Of a stretch of 64,000 bases of DNA, positions 13,110-20,899 are shown piece by piece. The notes below the pieces were generated by a model. It was given only the letters and a program-made list of their open reading frames with translations, was not told the DNA's origin and did no database searches. The position numbers and the translations under genes were made by a program. Position 1 is the first letter of the stretch, and every line of letters begins with the position of its first letter. Source of the stretch: Bacteroidales bacterium (GTDB lineage: Bacteria > Bacteroidota > Bacteroidia > Bacteroidales > GCA-2748055); NCBI GenBank assembly GCA_020636775.1, contig JACJXF010000006.1:1-64000 (forward strand), given 5' to 3'.

Positions 13110-14735
13110 ATGAAAAAACTTTTATTCCTGACGCTTTTTATTGTGCTTGTAATATCAGCCAAAGCACAGAAAATTACCGATTCATTTTTTGATAAGGTAA
13201 GTTATATTGGTGCCTTCGATGGCACAAACGACTGGACTGCAGGATGGACCGAATGGGCTCCGGAAGATGCAGCATATCCCGATCCTACAATAACAAAAGG
13301 AAACGGAATATTTGAGCACGATAATGGTTTACATATTACTGCAGATGAAACCTGGAGTGGAGTGATAAAACTCGACGGATGGGTTTATGTTGATGACGGT
13401 GCTACCCTTACCATTGATGCAGGAACAATTATCCGCGGTACTGCCAAATCTGTACTCGTTATTGAAAGAGGAGGTAAAATTAATGCAGTAGGTACCAGTT
13501 CAAGTCCGATAGTATTTACTTCTATGCAGGGACCCGGATTAAGAGCTAACTCAGACTGGGCGGGAGTTGTTCTTTGTGGAAAAGCTGTAAATAACCTGGG
13601 TGGTGGCGAAGGTACTGCCGAGGGAGGTATTGGTTCCCTGTATGGAGGAACCGACAACGCTGATAATTCCGGAATCATGAAATACGTTCGTATTGAATTC
13701 CCGGGTTATGAGGTTGCAACCGGCAGTGAGGTTAACGGTTTAACATTTTGCTCTGTAGGTAGCGGAACAACTATCGACTACATTCAGGTTTCCAACTCAG
13801 GTGATGATGCCTACGAATGGTTTGGTGGTGCTGTAAATGCAAAACACCTTATTTCTTACAGAACCGAGGATGATGATTTTGATACCGACAATGGATTTGT
13901 AGGAATGGTTCAGTTTGGTATTGCCGCCCGCGACAGTTCAATAGTTGATACGGATACGGCCAACGGTTTTGAATCAGATAATGATGCTGCAGGTTCTTCG
14001 AACGATCCAAAAACTAATGCTTTGTTTGCCAATATTACCCTGGTCGGGCCATCGGTTACCAACACCAGCCCTGCTGTGTTGAGAACCAACCATAATGAAG
14101 GATCAGGTGCCAGAATAAGAAGAAATTCAAGACTTCAGATTTATAATACCCTGTTTCTTGGATATGGTCGTGGAATCAGGATTGAATCAGAAAAAGGCTG
14201 GCTGGCTGCCTCAATGGATACTCTTACTGTTCAGTATTCCATTATAGCAGGAATCAGAAATGAGAAATTCAAAACGGATGTGGCTGCTGGTAATACTGCC
14301 ATACAGGACTGGTATCTTAGTCCAACCCGACATAACTCGGTAGTTGAATTAGGCGTGGATGCTATGTTGACAGATCCGTTCAATTATGGTGCACGTAATT
14401 TTCAGCCATTGGCAGGTTCTCCTGTATTGAATGCATCCTACTGGAATGGAATTACCAAAGTGAATGAAATGAAACTTATCTCTCAGGAGTTAAATTGTTA
14501 TCCGAATCCGTTTACAGCTTCAACATATATTGACGTGGTTTTGGAGTCTAAAACTAACCTGAAAGCTGCAATTTACGATGTAAATGGCAAGCTGGTGAGG
14601 GAGCTTTATAATGGAGTTGCATACCCCGGAACCCGGAAACTGGAGTTTAATGCTGAGGATCTTCCAAAAGGTATTTATATTGGTAAAATAGTTACAAATA
14701 CAGGGAGTTATACAGTGAAAATGATAGCGAAGTAA
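13110..14735 (+). CDS. Secreted protein with T9SS type A sorting domain, beta-helix-like
   Basis: A 541-residue exported protein. Residues 1-19 are a signal peptide (LFIVLVISAKA). Residues 90-440 are Gly/Asp/Asn-rich with strand-turn periodicity (DGATLTIDAGTIIRG, ERGGKINAVGTSSSPIVFTS, DDAYEWFGG, DDDFDTDNGF), consistent with a parallel beta-helix. The last about 80 residues (CYPNPFTASTYIDVV ... YDVNGKLVREL ... LPKGIYIGKI) are a type A T9SS sorting domain, so the protein is moved across the outer membrane and anchored or released. It follows a TonB receptor and is preceded by Pho-box-like repeats. Homologues are sometimes labelled multidrug transporter, which the sequence does not support. A strong terminator follows. 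Confidence 0.85.
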   Translation: MKKLLFLTLFIVLVISAKAQKITDSFFDKVSYIGAFDGTNDWTAGWTEWAPEDAAYPDPTITKGNGIFEHDNGLHITADETWSGVIKLDGWVYVDDGATLTIDAGTIIRGTAKSVLVIERGGKINAVGTSSSPIVFTSMQGPGLRANSDWAGVVLCGKAVNNLGGGEGTAEGGIGSLYGGTDNADNSGIMKYVRIEFPGYEVATGSEVNGLTFCSVGSGTTIDYIQVSNSGDDAYEWFGGAVNAKHLISYRTEDDDFDTDNGFVGMVQFGIAARDSSIVDTDTANGFESDNDAAGSSNDPKTNALFANITLVGPSVTNTSPAVLRTNHNEGSGARIRRNSRLQIYNTLFLGYGRGIRIESEKGWLAASMDTLTVQYSIIAGIRNEKFKTDVAAGNTAIQDWYLSPTRHNSVVELGVDAMLTDPFNYGARNFQPLAGSPVLNASYWNGITKVNEMKLISQELNCYPNPFTASTYIDVVLESKTNLKAAIYDVNGKLVRELYNGVAYPGTRKLEFNAEDLPKGIYIGKIVTNTGSYTVKMIAK

Positions 14736-14760
14736 TTCTTCTTAATTATATATATTTTCA

Positions 14761-14797
14761 AAGGGGCTTTCCTGATGTTCAGGTCAGCCCCTTTTTT
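14761..14797 (+). terminator. Terminator after the T9SS protein gene
   Basis: AAGGGGCT and AGCCCCTT form an 8-bp stem, with an inner CCTGA/TCAGG stem, followed by a T-run (CCCCTTTTTTATG). It lies 26 bp after the stop. Confidence 0.85.
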
Positions 14798-14901
14798 ATG
14801 CAGCCTGAATTGTTATTCTTTCAGTTTTTATCATAAGGAAATAACAAAACCTTTCGTATTTTTATGAAATTAATGCTGAATGGTTTTATTCTGATTAGCG
14901 T

Positions 14902-15498
14902 ATGCATAGGCTTATAATTACATTGATGATTCTGGTTTTCCCACTGTCACTCTTTTCTCAGTTGCAGCAGGAAAAGGATACTATTAATGTCATGAGAGCT
15001 TTGGTAATTGGAAATGATACGGTTTTGGTATCTTCCATTCCTGAACTCAATATATATCCCCGGGTTTTCAGCAGCCGGTGGGAACACTGGAAATACAGAC
15101 GACTTATCAGAAACGTTAAGGTTGCCTACCCCTATGCAAAGCTGGCAGGGAAAAAGCTTAAAGATCTTGACCTTCGTCTGGCTTCCATGCGCAATGAAAG
15201 GCAAAAGACCCAGTTCATCAACCAGACAGAAAAGCAGCTCAAAGCCGAGTTTGAAGACCAGTTGAAGAATCTTACCATTACACAGGGTAGAATCCTTATC
15301 AAGCTTATTTACCGGGAAACGGGAAACACAACCTACGGGGTCCTTCAGGATGTAAAAGGTAATTTCTCAGCCGGGTTCTGGCAGGCTGTTGCCAGGATTT
15401 TCGGCTCAAACCTGAAATCAGTTTATGATCCACTAAACGACGAAGAGGATAAAAATATTGAATATATCATTCAGCTGATTGATATGGGAATGCTTTGA
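14902..15498 (+). CDS. DUF4294 family exported protein
   Basis: A 198-residue protein with a signal peptide (MILVFPLSLFS, cleavage near residue 19). The body matches DUF4294, a family restricted mainly to Bacteroidota: KYRRLIRNVKVAYPYAKLAG, a charged helical segment with RNERQKTQFINQTEKQL, then TQGRILIKLIYRETGNTTYG and FWQAVARIFGSNLKSVYDP. Length is normal. It is predicted periplasmic. Function is unknown; the conserved RILIKLIYRETG core is the family hallmark. It stands alone between a terminator and a repeat-filled gap. Confidence 0.85.
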   Translation: MHRLIITLMILVFPLSLFSQLQQEKDTINVMRALVIGNDTVLVSSIPELNIYPRVFSSRWEHWKYRRLIRNVKVAYPYAKLAGKKLKDLDLRLASMRNERQKTQFINQTEKQLKAEFEDQLKNLTITQGRILIKLIYRETGNTTYGVLQDVKGNFSAGFWQAVARIFGSNLKSVYDPLNDEEDKNIEYIIQLIDMGML

Positions 15499-15574
15499 GG
15501 GGAAGTTAAGGGGTAACGGAAGTAACTTGCTTTTGATACTTTCTCTTGATCAAACTGCGGTTAATGGGTAAATG

Positions 15575-15594
15575 CCTGCCTGCCGGTAGGCAGG
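15575..15594. repeat. CCTGCCT-GCCGGT-AGGCAGG palindrome
   Basis: A 7-bp GC-rich inverted repeat with a 6-bp loop. A related TGCCTGCAAGTAGGCA occurs at about 9188-9203. It looks like a small dispersed palindromic element. Confidence 0.7.
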
Positions 15595-15619
15595 GGAAAA
15601 TGCATAATGCAAAATAGTA

Positions 15620-15698
15620 AATGCAAATTGAACGCAGTGAAATCCCGCTCAATTTTCATTCACACAGAGCGTGACCTTCGCTGCGTTCAATTTGCATT
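15620..15698. repeat. 18-bp perfect inverted repeat
   Basis: AATGCAAATTGAACGCAG at 15620-15637 is matched by its exact reverse complement at 15681-15698. With a 7-9-nt bulge the pairing extends outward through AAAATAGT (15612-15619) and ACTATTTT (about 15707-15714). It forms a large potential stem-loop between two genes. Confidence 0.8.
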
Positions 15699-15736
15699 CT
15701 GCATTCACTATTTTTCATTCACGCTCCGCGTGTTCG

Positions 15737-15813
15737 TCGCTTCGCTCCGTTCACGCGGAGCGTGACGGTCGCTTCGCTCCGTTCACGCGAAGCGTGACCG
15801 TCGCTTCGCTCCG
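15737..15813. repeat. 32-bp tandem repeat, about 2.4 copies
   Basis: The unit begins TCGCTTCGCTCCGTTCACGC. Copy 1 is 15737-15768, copy 2 is 15769-15800 with two differences, and a partial third is 15801-15813. Each unit holds a TCACGC-GGA-GCGTGA type hairpin. Confidence 0.85.
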
Positions 15814-15824
15814 GTTTCCATTTT

Positions 15825-16490
15825 CTACCCTTCGTCTATCATTTCAATCATCTTCCCGACTACCTTATCAGCCGACTCACCAATCTGATCAATAGTGGCA
15901 TTGAGCATATAGCAGGGGCTGGTGATGGTTTTGTATTTCTTGTCGACCACAATTTCTCCATGTGTGGCCCTGACATGATTTGCTCCTGCGGCTGTAACAG
16001 CATCGGTGGTTGCAACATCATCACCAATGGTTATTTTAACTCCCTTCAGAATTTTTGCAAGTAAAACAGGTGCAATGCACAGAGCTGCCAATGGTTTTCC
16101 GGCAGCAACGGTTTCAAGAATGGCCGACTCAACCCCTGGAAGGATGGTGCTATCAGGGCCTTTAGCTGCCCAATCGGACAAGTTTTTTGCCACCCCAAAT
16201 CCGCCGGGAAAGATAAGTCCATCGAATTCAGCAGCTTTGTAATGGGATAGTTCCTGAATATTCCCCCTGGCTATTCTTGCTGCTTCAACGAGAACATTGC
16301 GTTCTTCCTTCATTTCCTTGCCCGTTAAATGATTAATTACATGATGCTGATTAATATCAGGTGCGAATATTTCATATGAAAAACCTTTTCGTGCAATCGC
16401 ATACAGGGTTAGAGTGGCTTCATGAATTTCAGCTCCGTCGAAAACTCCGCATCCCGAAAGAATTACCGCAATTTTTTTTGTCTTTGACAT
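15825..16490 (-). CDS. elbB: ElbB-type glyoxalase/DJ-1 superfamily protein
   Basis: A 221-residue member of the DJ-1/PfpI superfamily, subgroup ElbB. It begins KKIAVILSGCGVFDGAEIHE, the ElbB hallmark. The nucleophile elbow is AALCIAPVLLAK with Cys138, and the FPGGFGVAKNLSDWA turn is typical. E. coli ElbB has weak glyoxalase activity and was first linked to isoprenoid yield; its physiological role is unsettled. It is cytoplasmic and complete. It appears monocistronic, transcribed away from the sugar transferase gene, which lies 123 bp upstream on the same strand. The repeat cluster at 15.5-15.8 kb lies immediately after its stop. Confidence 0.93.
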   Translation of the reverse strand: MSKTKKIAVILSGCGVFDGAEIHEATLTLYAIARKGFSYEIFAPDINQHHVINHLTGKEMKEERNVLVEAARIARGNIQELSHYKAAEFDGLIFPGGFGVAKNLSDWAAKGPDSTILPGVESAILETVAAGKPLAALCIAPVLLAKILKGVKITIGDDVATTDAVTAAGANHVRATHGEIVVDKKYKTITSPCYMLNATIDQIGESADKVVGKMIEMIDEG

Positions 16491-16613
16491 AACAGTAGAA
16501 TTATATTGTAGTGAGACAATACTAATATCATTTGAATTCTAAATTTATTGAATTATAAAAGCTCTGTCAATAATTTACAGCTGTTGGATGACATGAGCTC
16601 AGATACATGGGCA

Positions 16614-18029
16614 TCATACTCCGCGTCCGCGGATAATAGTCAGAACTGTATAGAAAAGTATTTTAAAATCGACGAAGAGAGACATGTTTTCTATGTAAAG
16701 GATGTCATACCTGAGCCTGCGAATCATCTGATCAACATTTTCAGCATAACCATATTTTACCTGTCCCCATGATGTTATCCCTGGTTTTACTTTATGCAGG
16801 TGAGTATAGTGTGGTGCCCTTTTTATTATCTGGTCGATGAAAAACTTCCGCTCCGGTCTGGGACCTACCAGCGACATATCCCCTTTGAGAACATTAAAAA
16901 AGTTTGGAATTTCATCAAGCCGGTATTTCCTCATAAATCTTCCAAAGTTGGTAAGGCGGGGATCCTCCTTACTGGATAGTTCAGGTCCGTTTTTTTCAGC
17001 ATCTGTCCGCATGGACCGGAACTTGTAAATATGAAAAGGTTTCCCGTATTTGCCTATTCTTTCGTGACTGTAAAAGACGGGCCCTTTTGAAGAAAGCTTA
17101 ACACCGATCGAAAGAATCAGAATAACAGGAGAAAGTAGAAGAAGCGAAAGCACCGATACAACAATATCTATCAGCTGTTTCAGATTTGCCTGCCACACAG
17201 GCATCAGATCTTTTGAAAGCAAAATCAATGGTGTGCCAAACAGATGATCCATCTTTACCTTCCCTGTAAGGATATCGTACATATCAGGAATAGCCTTGAT
17301 GATGACGTTATGCAATCCCAAAATATTAATAATCCTGCTAATCTGATGATGTTCAGAGCTTTCCAAAGCTATAATTACTTCCTCAATGTTCTCCCTTTCA
17401 ATAACCGTGGGCAGTTCTTTCAGCGATCCCAGATTCGGAATGAATTCTGACAATCCGTATTTATCCTGTTTATTAATACTGATAAAACCAACGAACAGGT
17501 TTCCCGGAGAAGGGACTGTTTCTGTCAGCTCCCTGTAAATATCAATGGCCTGTTGGTTACTGCCAATAATAATGGATTTAAAACCAATTTTTCGGGAATG
17601 GACCTTTTTTACAGTTGCTGAAGTAAGTATCAGACGGGGTATGAGTGTAAACAGGAAATGGAGACTAAAAAGAACAAAGAAAAGTACATAGTAACTCTTA
17701 TAAGTTTTTATCTCATCATCCAGCAGCAAAAGAAAGAAAATAACCAGAACTCCGGAAATGCTTTGAATAAATGTCCTTAAGAAGTCATCGGTCCGGGAAT
17801 GCCGGAATATGTTTTTATAAAATCCCGTGAGATAATAAAACAGAAGCCAGGAGGCAGGGAGAATGAGTAATGCAATAAAAAAACGACTTCCAAATGTCAG
17901 AGGAATTTCATAGCCAAACTTCAGGGGTTCTATAATCTCTTTCCGGTAAATATAAAAAACAGCCCAGGCAGCGGCAGCGCTTAAAAAATCGAAAATCAGG
18001 TACCTTGAAAGCTGTAATTTTTTGTTCAT
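16614..18029 (-). CDS. Polyprenyl glycosylphosphotransferase (undecaprenyl-phosphate sugar-1-P transferase)
   Basis: A 471-residue membrane enzyme of the WcaJ/WbaP type, which moves a sugar-1-phosphate from a UDP-sugar onto undecaprenyl phosphate to start a surface glycan. Four N-terminal membrane helices (about residues 8-135) precede a Rossmann-like cytoplasmic domain (about 145-265; GSNQQAIDIYRELTE). A re-entrant helix (288-310) then leads to the catalytic domain: GKPFHIYKFRSMRTDAE, FGRFMRKYRLDEIPNFFNVL, DMSLVGPRPER. All conserved blocks are present. The donor sugar cannot be read from the sequence. The Gfo/Idh-like gene lies 271 bp upstream on the same strand. Confidence 0.93.
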   Translation of the reverse strand: MNKKLQLSRYLIFDFLSAAAAWAVFYIYRKEIIEPLKFGYEIPLTFGSRFFIALLILPASWLLFYYLTGFYKNIFRHSRTDDFLRTFIQSISGVLVIFFLLLLDDEIKTYKSYYVLFFVLFSLHFLFTLIPRLILTSATVKKVHSRKIGFKSIIIGSNQQAIDIYRELTETVPSPGNLFVGFISINKQDKYGLSEFIPNLGSLKELPTVIERENIEEVIIALESSEHHQISRIINILGLHNVIIKAIPDMYDILTGKVKMDHLFGTPLILLSKDLMPVWQANLKQLIDIVVSVLSLLLLSPVILILSIGVKLSSKGPVFYSHERIGKYGKPFHIYKFRSMRTDAEKNGPELSSKEDPRLTNFGRFMRKYRLDEIPNFFNVLKGDMSLVGPRPERKFFIDQIIKRAPHYTHLHKVKPGITSWGQVKYGYAENVDQMIRRLRYDILYIENMSLFVDFKILFYTVLTIIRGRGV

Positions 18030-18300
18030 AAAAGCTGGTAATTTATTGCAAACGTAAATCTTATAATATTATTGTTTATACAATATTTTCTGATGGTTAA
18101 AACTTTATAACATTCTAAAAACCTGCATAGGGTTTTAATTAAGAACGTGAAATTACTTAAAAAAACCTTAGAGAGCCATAGCATACTGTAGTTTGAAAAG
18201 CAGCTTCCGGAAAAAGGGTAAGATTTATTAATTGCTTTTTGGAGATATGGGTAAAAATCGCTGGAATTATAAAATCACTGTAAATCAGACTGGAAAATTT

Positions 18301-19215
18301 TTAAGAACTTTTCTGGTGGTATGGAATGTACTGGTGAATGATTTTGGTGGCAGTTTTATGTGCAATGATTCCTGAATCAAAGGGGTCGCTGCTTACACCC
18401 GTCGAAAACAATCGCAAAGCAAAGGAGTCTAATCCATCTGATAAATTGCTGTCCGGATTTTCTGCAGGTTTATTAAATACCCGGGTTGAATTTGGATTCT
18501 TTTTGATTATGCGAAGTTCCGGAACATTCATATCAATTATTACATGACAATCATTCCGGTAAATTTCAATCCTGCACTCATCCCTCCCCAGAAATCCATT
18601 TATTGTAACATTGGCTGAAGTTCCGTTTTCAAAGTCAAGCCTTACATTTGTCATCAGAGGATTCGGCGAATAATAGGGCACAAGGCTCGTATAAAATTTT
18701 CGCGGATTTACGGGATTAAGCTTCATAACTGTGCAAATGGCCTTGTATAGCGTTTCGAAAATACCGGAGCCCGGTTTAATCTGTTGCTTATTTATGTAGC
18801 TATGAATTTCAATAAATTCAGGTTTGCCGCAATGAGTATGAACAAGGTCTTTCATCCAGTCCTTTATGCCATCCTGGTGGAGATAAAAAACAACTCCTGC
18901 TTCATCAGCGAGTTTTATCAGGTCCTCCAGATGATAAAAAGACAGCGAATGATCGGGAAAAATTAAAAGGTGTCTGGATTTTTTAAGTATGGAAGGAATA
19001 ACCTCAAGAAAGTCTCCGGGATTATTGGTTATGATAAGAGCCTCTGAAACAGATATAAGTTCATCAGGAAGGGTATACTGTTTTATAACCGCATGCTTGC
19101 TGATAATGCTTGCCCCACTGTGATATCCGGTTATTAAAAATCCATTATGACCCCGAAGTACTTCGAGGGCATTTTCAAGGACTTCTCCCGATCCAAAAAC
19201 TCCTGCGCGAATCAT
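18301..19215 (-). CDS. Divergent Gfo/Idh/MocA-like oxidoreductase, probably lacking the catalytic lysine
   Basis: A 304-residue protein with an N-terminal NAD(P)-binding-type fold (MIRAGVFGSGEVLENALEVL, a loosened GxGxxG) and a C-terminal beta-sheet domain (TNVRLDFENGTSANVTINGF, CRIEIYRNDCHVIIDM) as in Gfo/Idh/MocA proteins. At the place where the family normally has the EKP motif with the catalytic lysine, the sequence reads LLIFPDHSLSFYHLEDL, without a lysine. It may be a non-catalytic or altered member. It shares a divergent promoter region with pcm; a TATGTTTG box (19233-19240, minus strand) lies 18 bp before its ATG. A role in sugar-nucleotide metabolism with the nearby sugar transferase is only a guess. 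Confidence 0.7.
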   Translation of the reverse strand: MIRAGVFGSGEVLENALEVLRGHNGFLITGYHSGASIISKHAVIKQYTLPDELISVSEALIITNNPGDFLEVIPSILKKSRHLLIFPDHSLSFYHLEDLIKLADEAGVVFYLHQDGIKDWMKDLVHTHCGKPEFIEIHSYINKQQIKPGSGIFETLYKAICTVMKLNPVNPRKFYTSLVPYYSPNPLMTNVRLDFENGTSANVTINGFLGRDECRIEIYRNDCHVIIDMNVPELRIIKKNPNSTRVFNKPAENPDSNLSDGLDSFALRLFSTGVSSDPFDSGIIAHKTATKIIHQYIPYHQKSS

Positions 19216-19306
19216 ATATCAATATGTATATGCAAACATAATTTATATTGTTAATATCTGTCTATAAAATCCTGCCGTACTTTTCAACTTTTTCTGTTGA
19301 TAAAGT

Positions 19307-19314
19307 TAAATTTG
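19307..19314 (+). promoter_or_regulatory. pcm -7 box (TAAATTTG) at the start codon
   Basis: TAAATTTG lies only 6 bp before the chosen pcm ATG at 19320. If this is the true -7 box, transcription would start at or next to the ATG and give a leaderless mRNA. No good -33 element is visible. Confidence 0.4.
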
Positions 19315-19319
19315 TACTC

Positions 19320-19985
19320 ATGAAAATTAATAATACTGTGGTCGAGGATTCATATCGGCACAAAGGCTTACGAAAGAAACTTGTAGAAGTTCTGAAAAAT
19401 AAGGGAATAATTGATGAAAGAATACTTTCAGCCATAGGTATAATCCCGCGTCACATTTTCATGGACAGTAGTTTTATTAACTTTTCATACAGCGATCAGG
19501 CCTTTCCGATCGCTGCAGGTCAGACCATTTCACAACCCTACACTGTTGCATTTCAAACCTCCCTTCTGGAAATCAAGCCGATGGATAAAGTCCTTGAGGT
19601 TGGAACCGGCTCTGGATATCAGACAGCCGTTTTACTCGAACTGGGAGCTAAGGTATTTACGATTGAAAGGCAGCGGGAGCTTTTCCTGAAAGCCCAGTCT
19701 GCACTTAAAATGCTTGGATATAAACCTCAGTTTTTTTATGGAGACGGATATGAAGGAATTCCCAGCTATCAGCCCTATGATAAAATACTTGTAACAGCAG
19801 CAGCTCCGATAGTGCCTCAGAAATTGCTCGAGCAACTTAAAGTGGGAGGGAAGCTGGTTATTCCCGTGGGAGGTGATTCCGGGCAGACTATGATGCTAAT
19901 TGTAAGAGAATCGGAGAATAGTTTCATTCGCTCTGAACATGGTGCTTTTGCTTTTGTTCCTCTTCTCAAGGGAAAAGCAGGATGA
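19320..19985 (+). CDS. pcm: Protein-L-isoaspartate O-methyltransferase
   Basis: A 221-residue enzyme that methylates isoaspartyl residues in damaged proteins using S-adenosylmethionine. The conserved IIPRHIFMDSSFINFSYSDQ and FPIAAGQTISQPYTVAFQ blocks are followed by the SAM motif VLEVGTGSGYQTAVLLELGA and VTAAAPIVPQKLLEQL. I chose ATG 19320 rather than a frame extending to 19248: the 24 extra residues are hydrophobic, unlike the family, and overlap promoter-like sequence. The enzyme is cytosolic. An MBL-fold gene follows 103 bp downstream on the same strand, but nothing suggests a shared function. Confidence 0.95.
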   Translation: MKINNTVVEDSYRHKGLRKKLVEVLKNKGIIDERILSAIGIIPRHIFMDSSFINFSYSDQAFPIAAGQTISQPYTVAFQTSLLEIKPMDKVLEVGTGSGYQTAVLLELGAKVFTIERQRELFLKAQSALKMLGYKPQFFYGDGYEGIPSYQPYDKILVTAAAPIVPQKLLEQLKVGGKLVIPVGGDSGQTMMLIVRESENSFIRSEHGAFAFVPLLKGKAG

Positions 19986-20088
19986 TATTTTTTGAAAGGA
20001 ATAGCTGAAGCTAAGTCTGAATTTCTGTGCATTGAAAACCGGGATAAGGACTGTTTTGTTTTTGGAAATATAATCTTGAAAGAAGGAT

Positions 20089-20736
20089 ATGATAAATATT
20101 AAAAGCTTCGTTTTTAATCCCTTCCAGGTAAATTGTTTTGTTCTGTCTGATGAATCCAGGGATTGTATAATTGTGGATGCTTCCTGTAATGAAGAAAACG
20201 AATACAGCGTTTTATTTGATTATATCAAGGTCAATTCCCTTAAACCTGTTGCCCTGCTTAATACCCACGGACATGTGGATCATGTTACCGGCAGTGCAAG
20301 GGTTTCCATGGAATATAACATACCGTTTATCATGAATCCTGAGGATAATTTCCTGTTGGAAAATGCAGTGGAACATGGAAGGGTTTTTGGTTTTCATACC
20401 GATCCTCCAGCCCGGCCTTCCTCCGGATTGTTTGACGGAGATGTATTCAGATTTGGAAATTCTGAAATCAGGGTATATCATGCCCCGGGTCACTCACCGG
20501 GTTCATTGCTGTTTTATGCTGAAGTTTCAGGATTTTTAATTACAGGGGATGTTCTCTTTGCAGGGAGTATTGGACGAACAGATTTACCAGGTGGAAATTA
20601 TAATCAGTTGCTTGATAGCATACATAAAAAGATATGTGTTTTACCCCCGGAAACACAGGTTTATCCGGGACATGGAAGCAGTACAAGCATAGCTGAAGAA
20701 ATGGAGAATAATCCATTTTTAAACAGGAGTTTTTAA
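20089..20736 (+). CDS. Metallo-beta-lactamase-fold hydrolase, glyoxalase II-like
   Basis: A 215-residue MBL-fold protein. The metal site motif HxHxDH is present as NTHGHVDHVTGS; further ligands are in HAPGHSPGS and GDVLFAGSIGRTDLPGG, and the final YPGHGSST supplies the last histidine. This pattern belongs to the glyoxalase II-like branch, thioester or related hydrolases binding two metal ions. It is too short for a true glyoxalase II with its substrate-binding domain (about 250 residues), so the substrate is unknown. An AGAAGG sequence precedes the ATG by 3 bp, an unusually clear ribosome-binding-like site here. Confidence 0.92.
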   Translation: MINIKSFVFNPFQVNCFVLSDESRDCIIVDASCNEENEYSVLFDYIKVNSLKPVALLNTHGHVDHVTGSARVSMEYNIPFIMNPEDNFLLENAVEHGRVFGFHTDPPARPSSGLFDGDVFRFGNSEIRVYHAPGHSPGSLLFYAEVSGFLITGDVLFAGSIGRTDLPGGNYNQLLDSIHKKICVLPPETQVYPGHGSSTSIAEEMENNPFLNRSF

Positions 20737-20837
20737 ACATGTAAACTTTACTTATGCTCTTGTTACAAGATGTTATTTTTGCACATCCGTAATTAACAGG
20801 AAAATTAAAACGTTAACTTTATAAGATATAGATAATC

Positions 20838-20858
20838 AGTATTTTGCAAGAAAATACT
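20838..20858 (+). other. Leader hairpin before gcvP
   Basis: AGTATTTT-GCAAG-AAAATACT is a perfect 8-bp stem 41 bp before the gcvP ATG. The leader lacks the tandem GG-rich aptamers of a glycine riboswitch. The hairpin may affect translation or mRNA stability. Confidence 0.4.
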
Positions 20859-20899
20859 TTTACAGATATTTATCATTAAAATCAATAATTTGCTTACAT

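Larger units (their letters stand above)
15499..15824. other. 326-bp repeat-dense intergenic region
   Basis: It contains a GGGGTAACGGAAGTAAC stretch (15513-15529) like the arrays near 5.4 and 9.3 kb, a GCCTGCC palindrome (15575-15594), an 18-bp inverted repeat (15620-15637 and 15681-15698) and a 32-bp tandem repeat (15737-15813). The open frames here follow the repeats and are not genes. Confidence 0.7.

Noticed and set aside
15737..15813. CRISPR array
   Set aside because: The 32-bp units are directly tandem, without unique spacers, and there are only 2.4 copies.
20740..20899. Glycine riboswitch before gcvP
   Set aside because: The leader has no tandem GG-rich aptamer; it is AT-rich with one simple hairpin.
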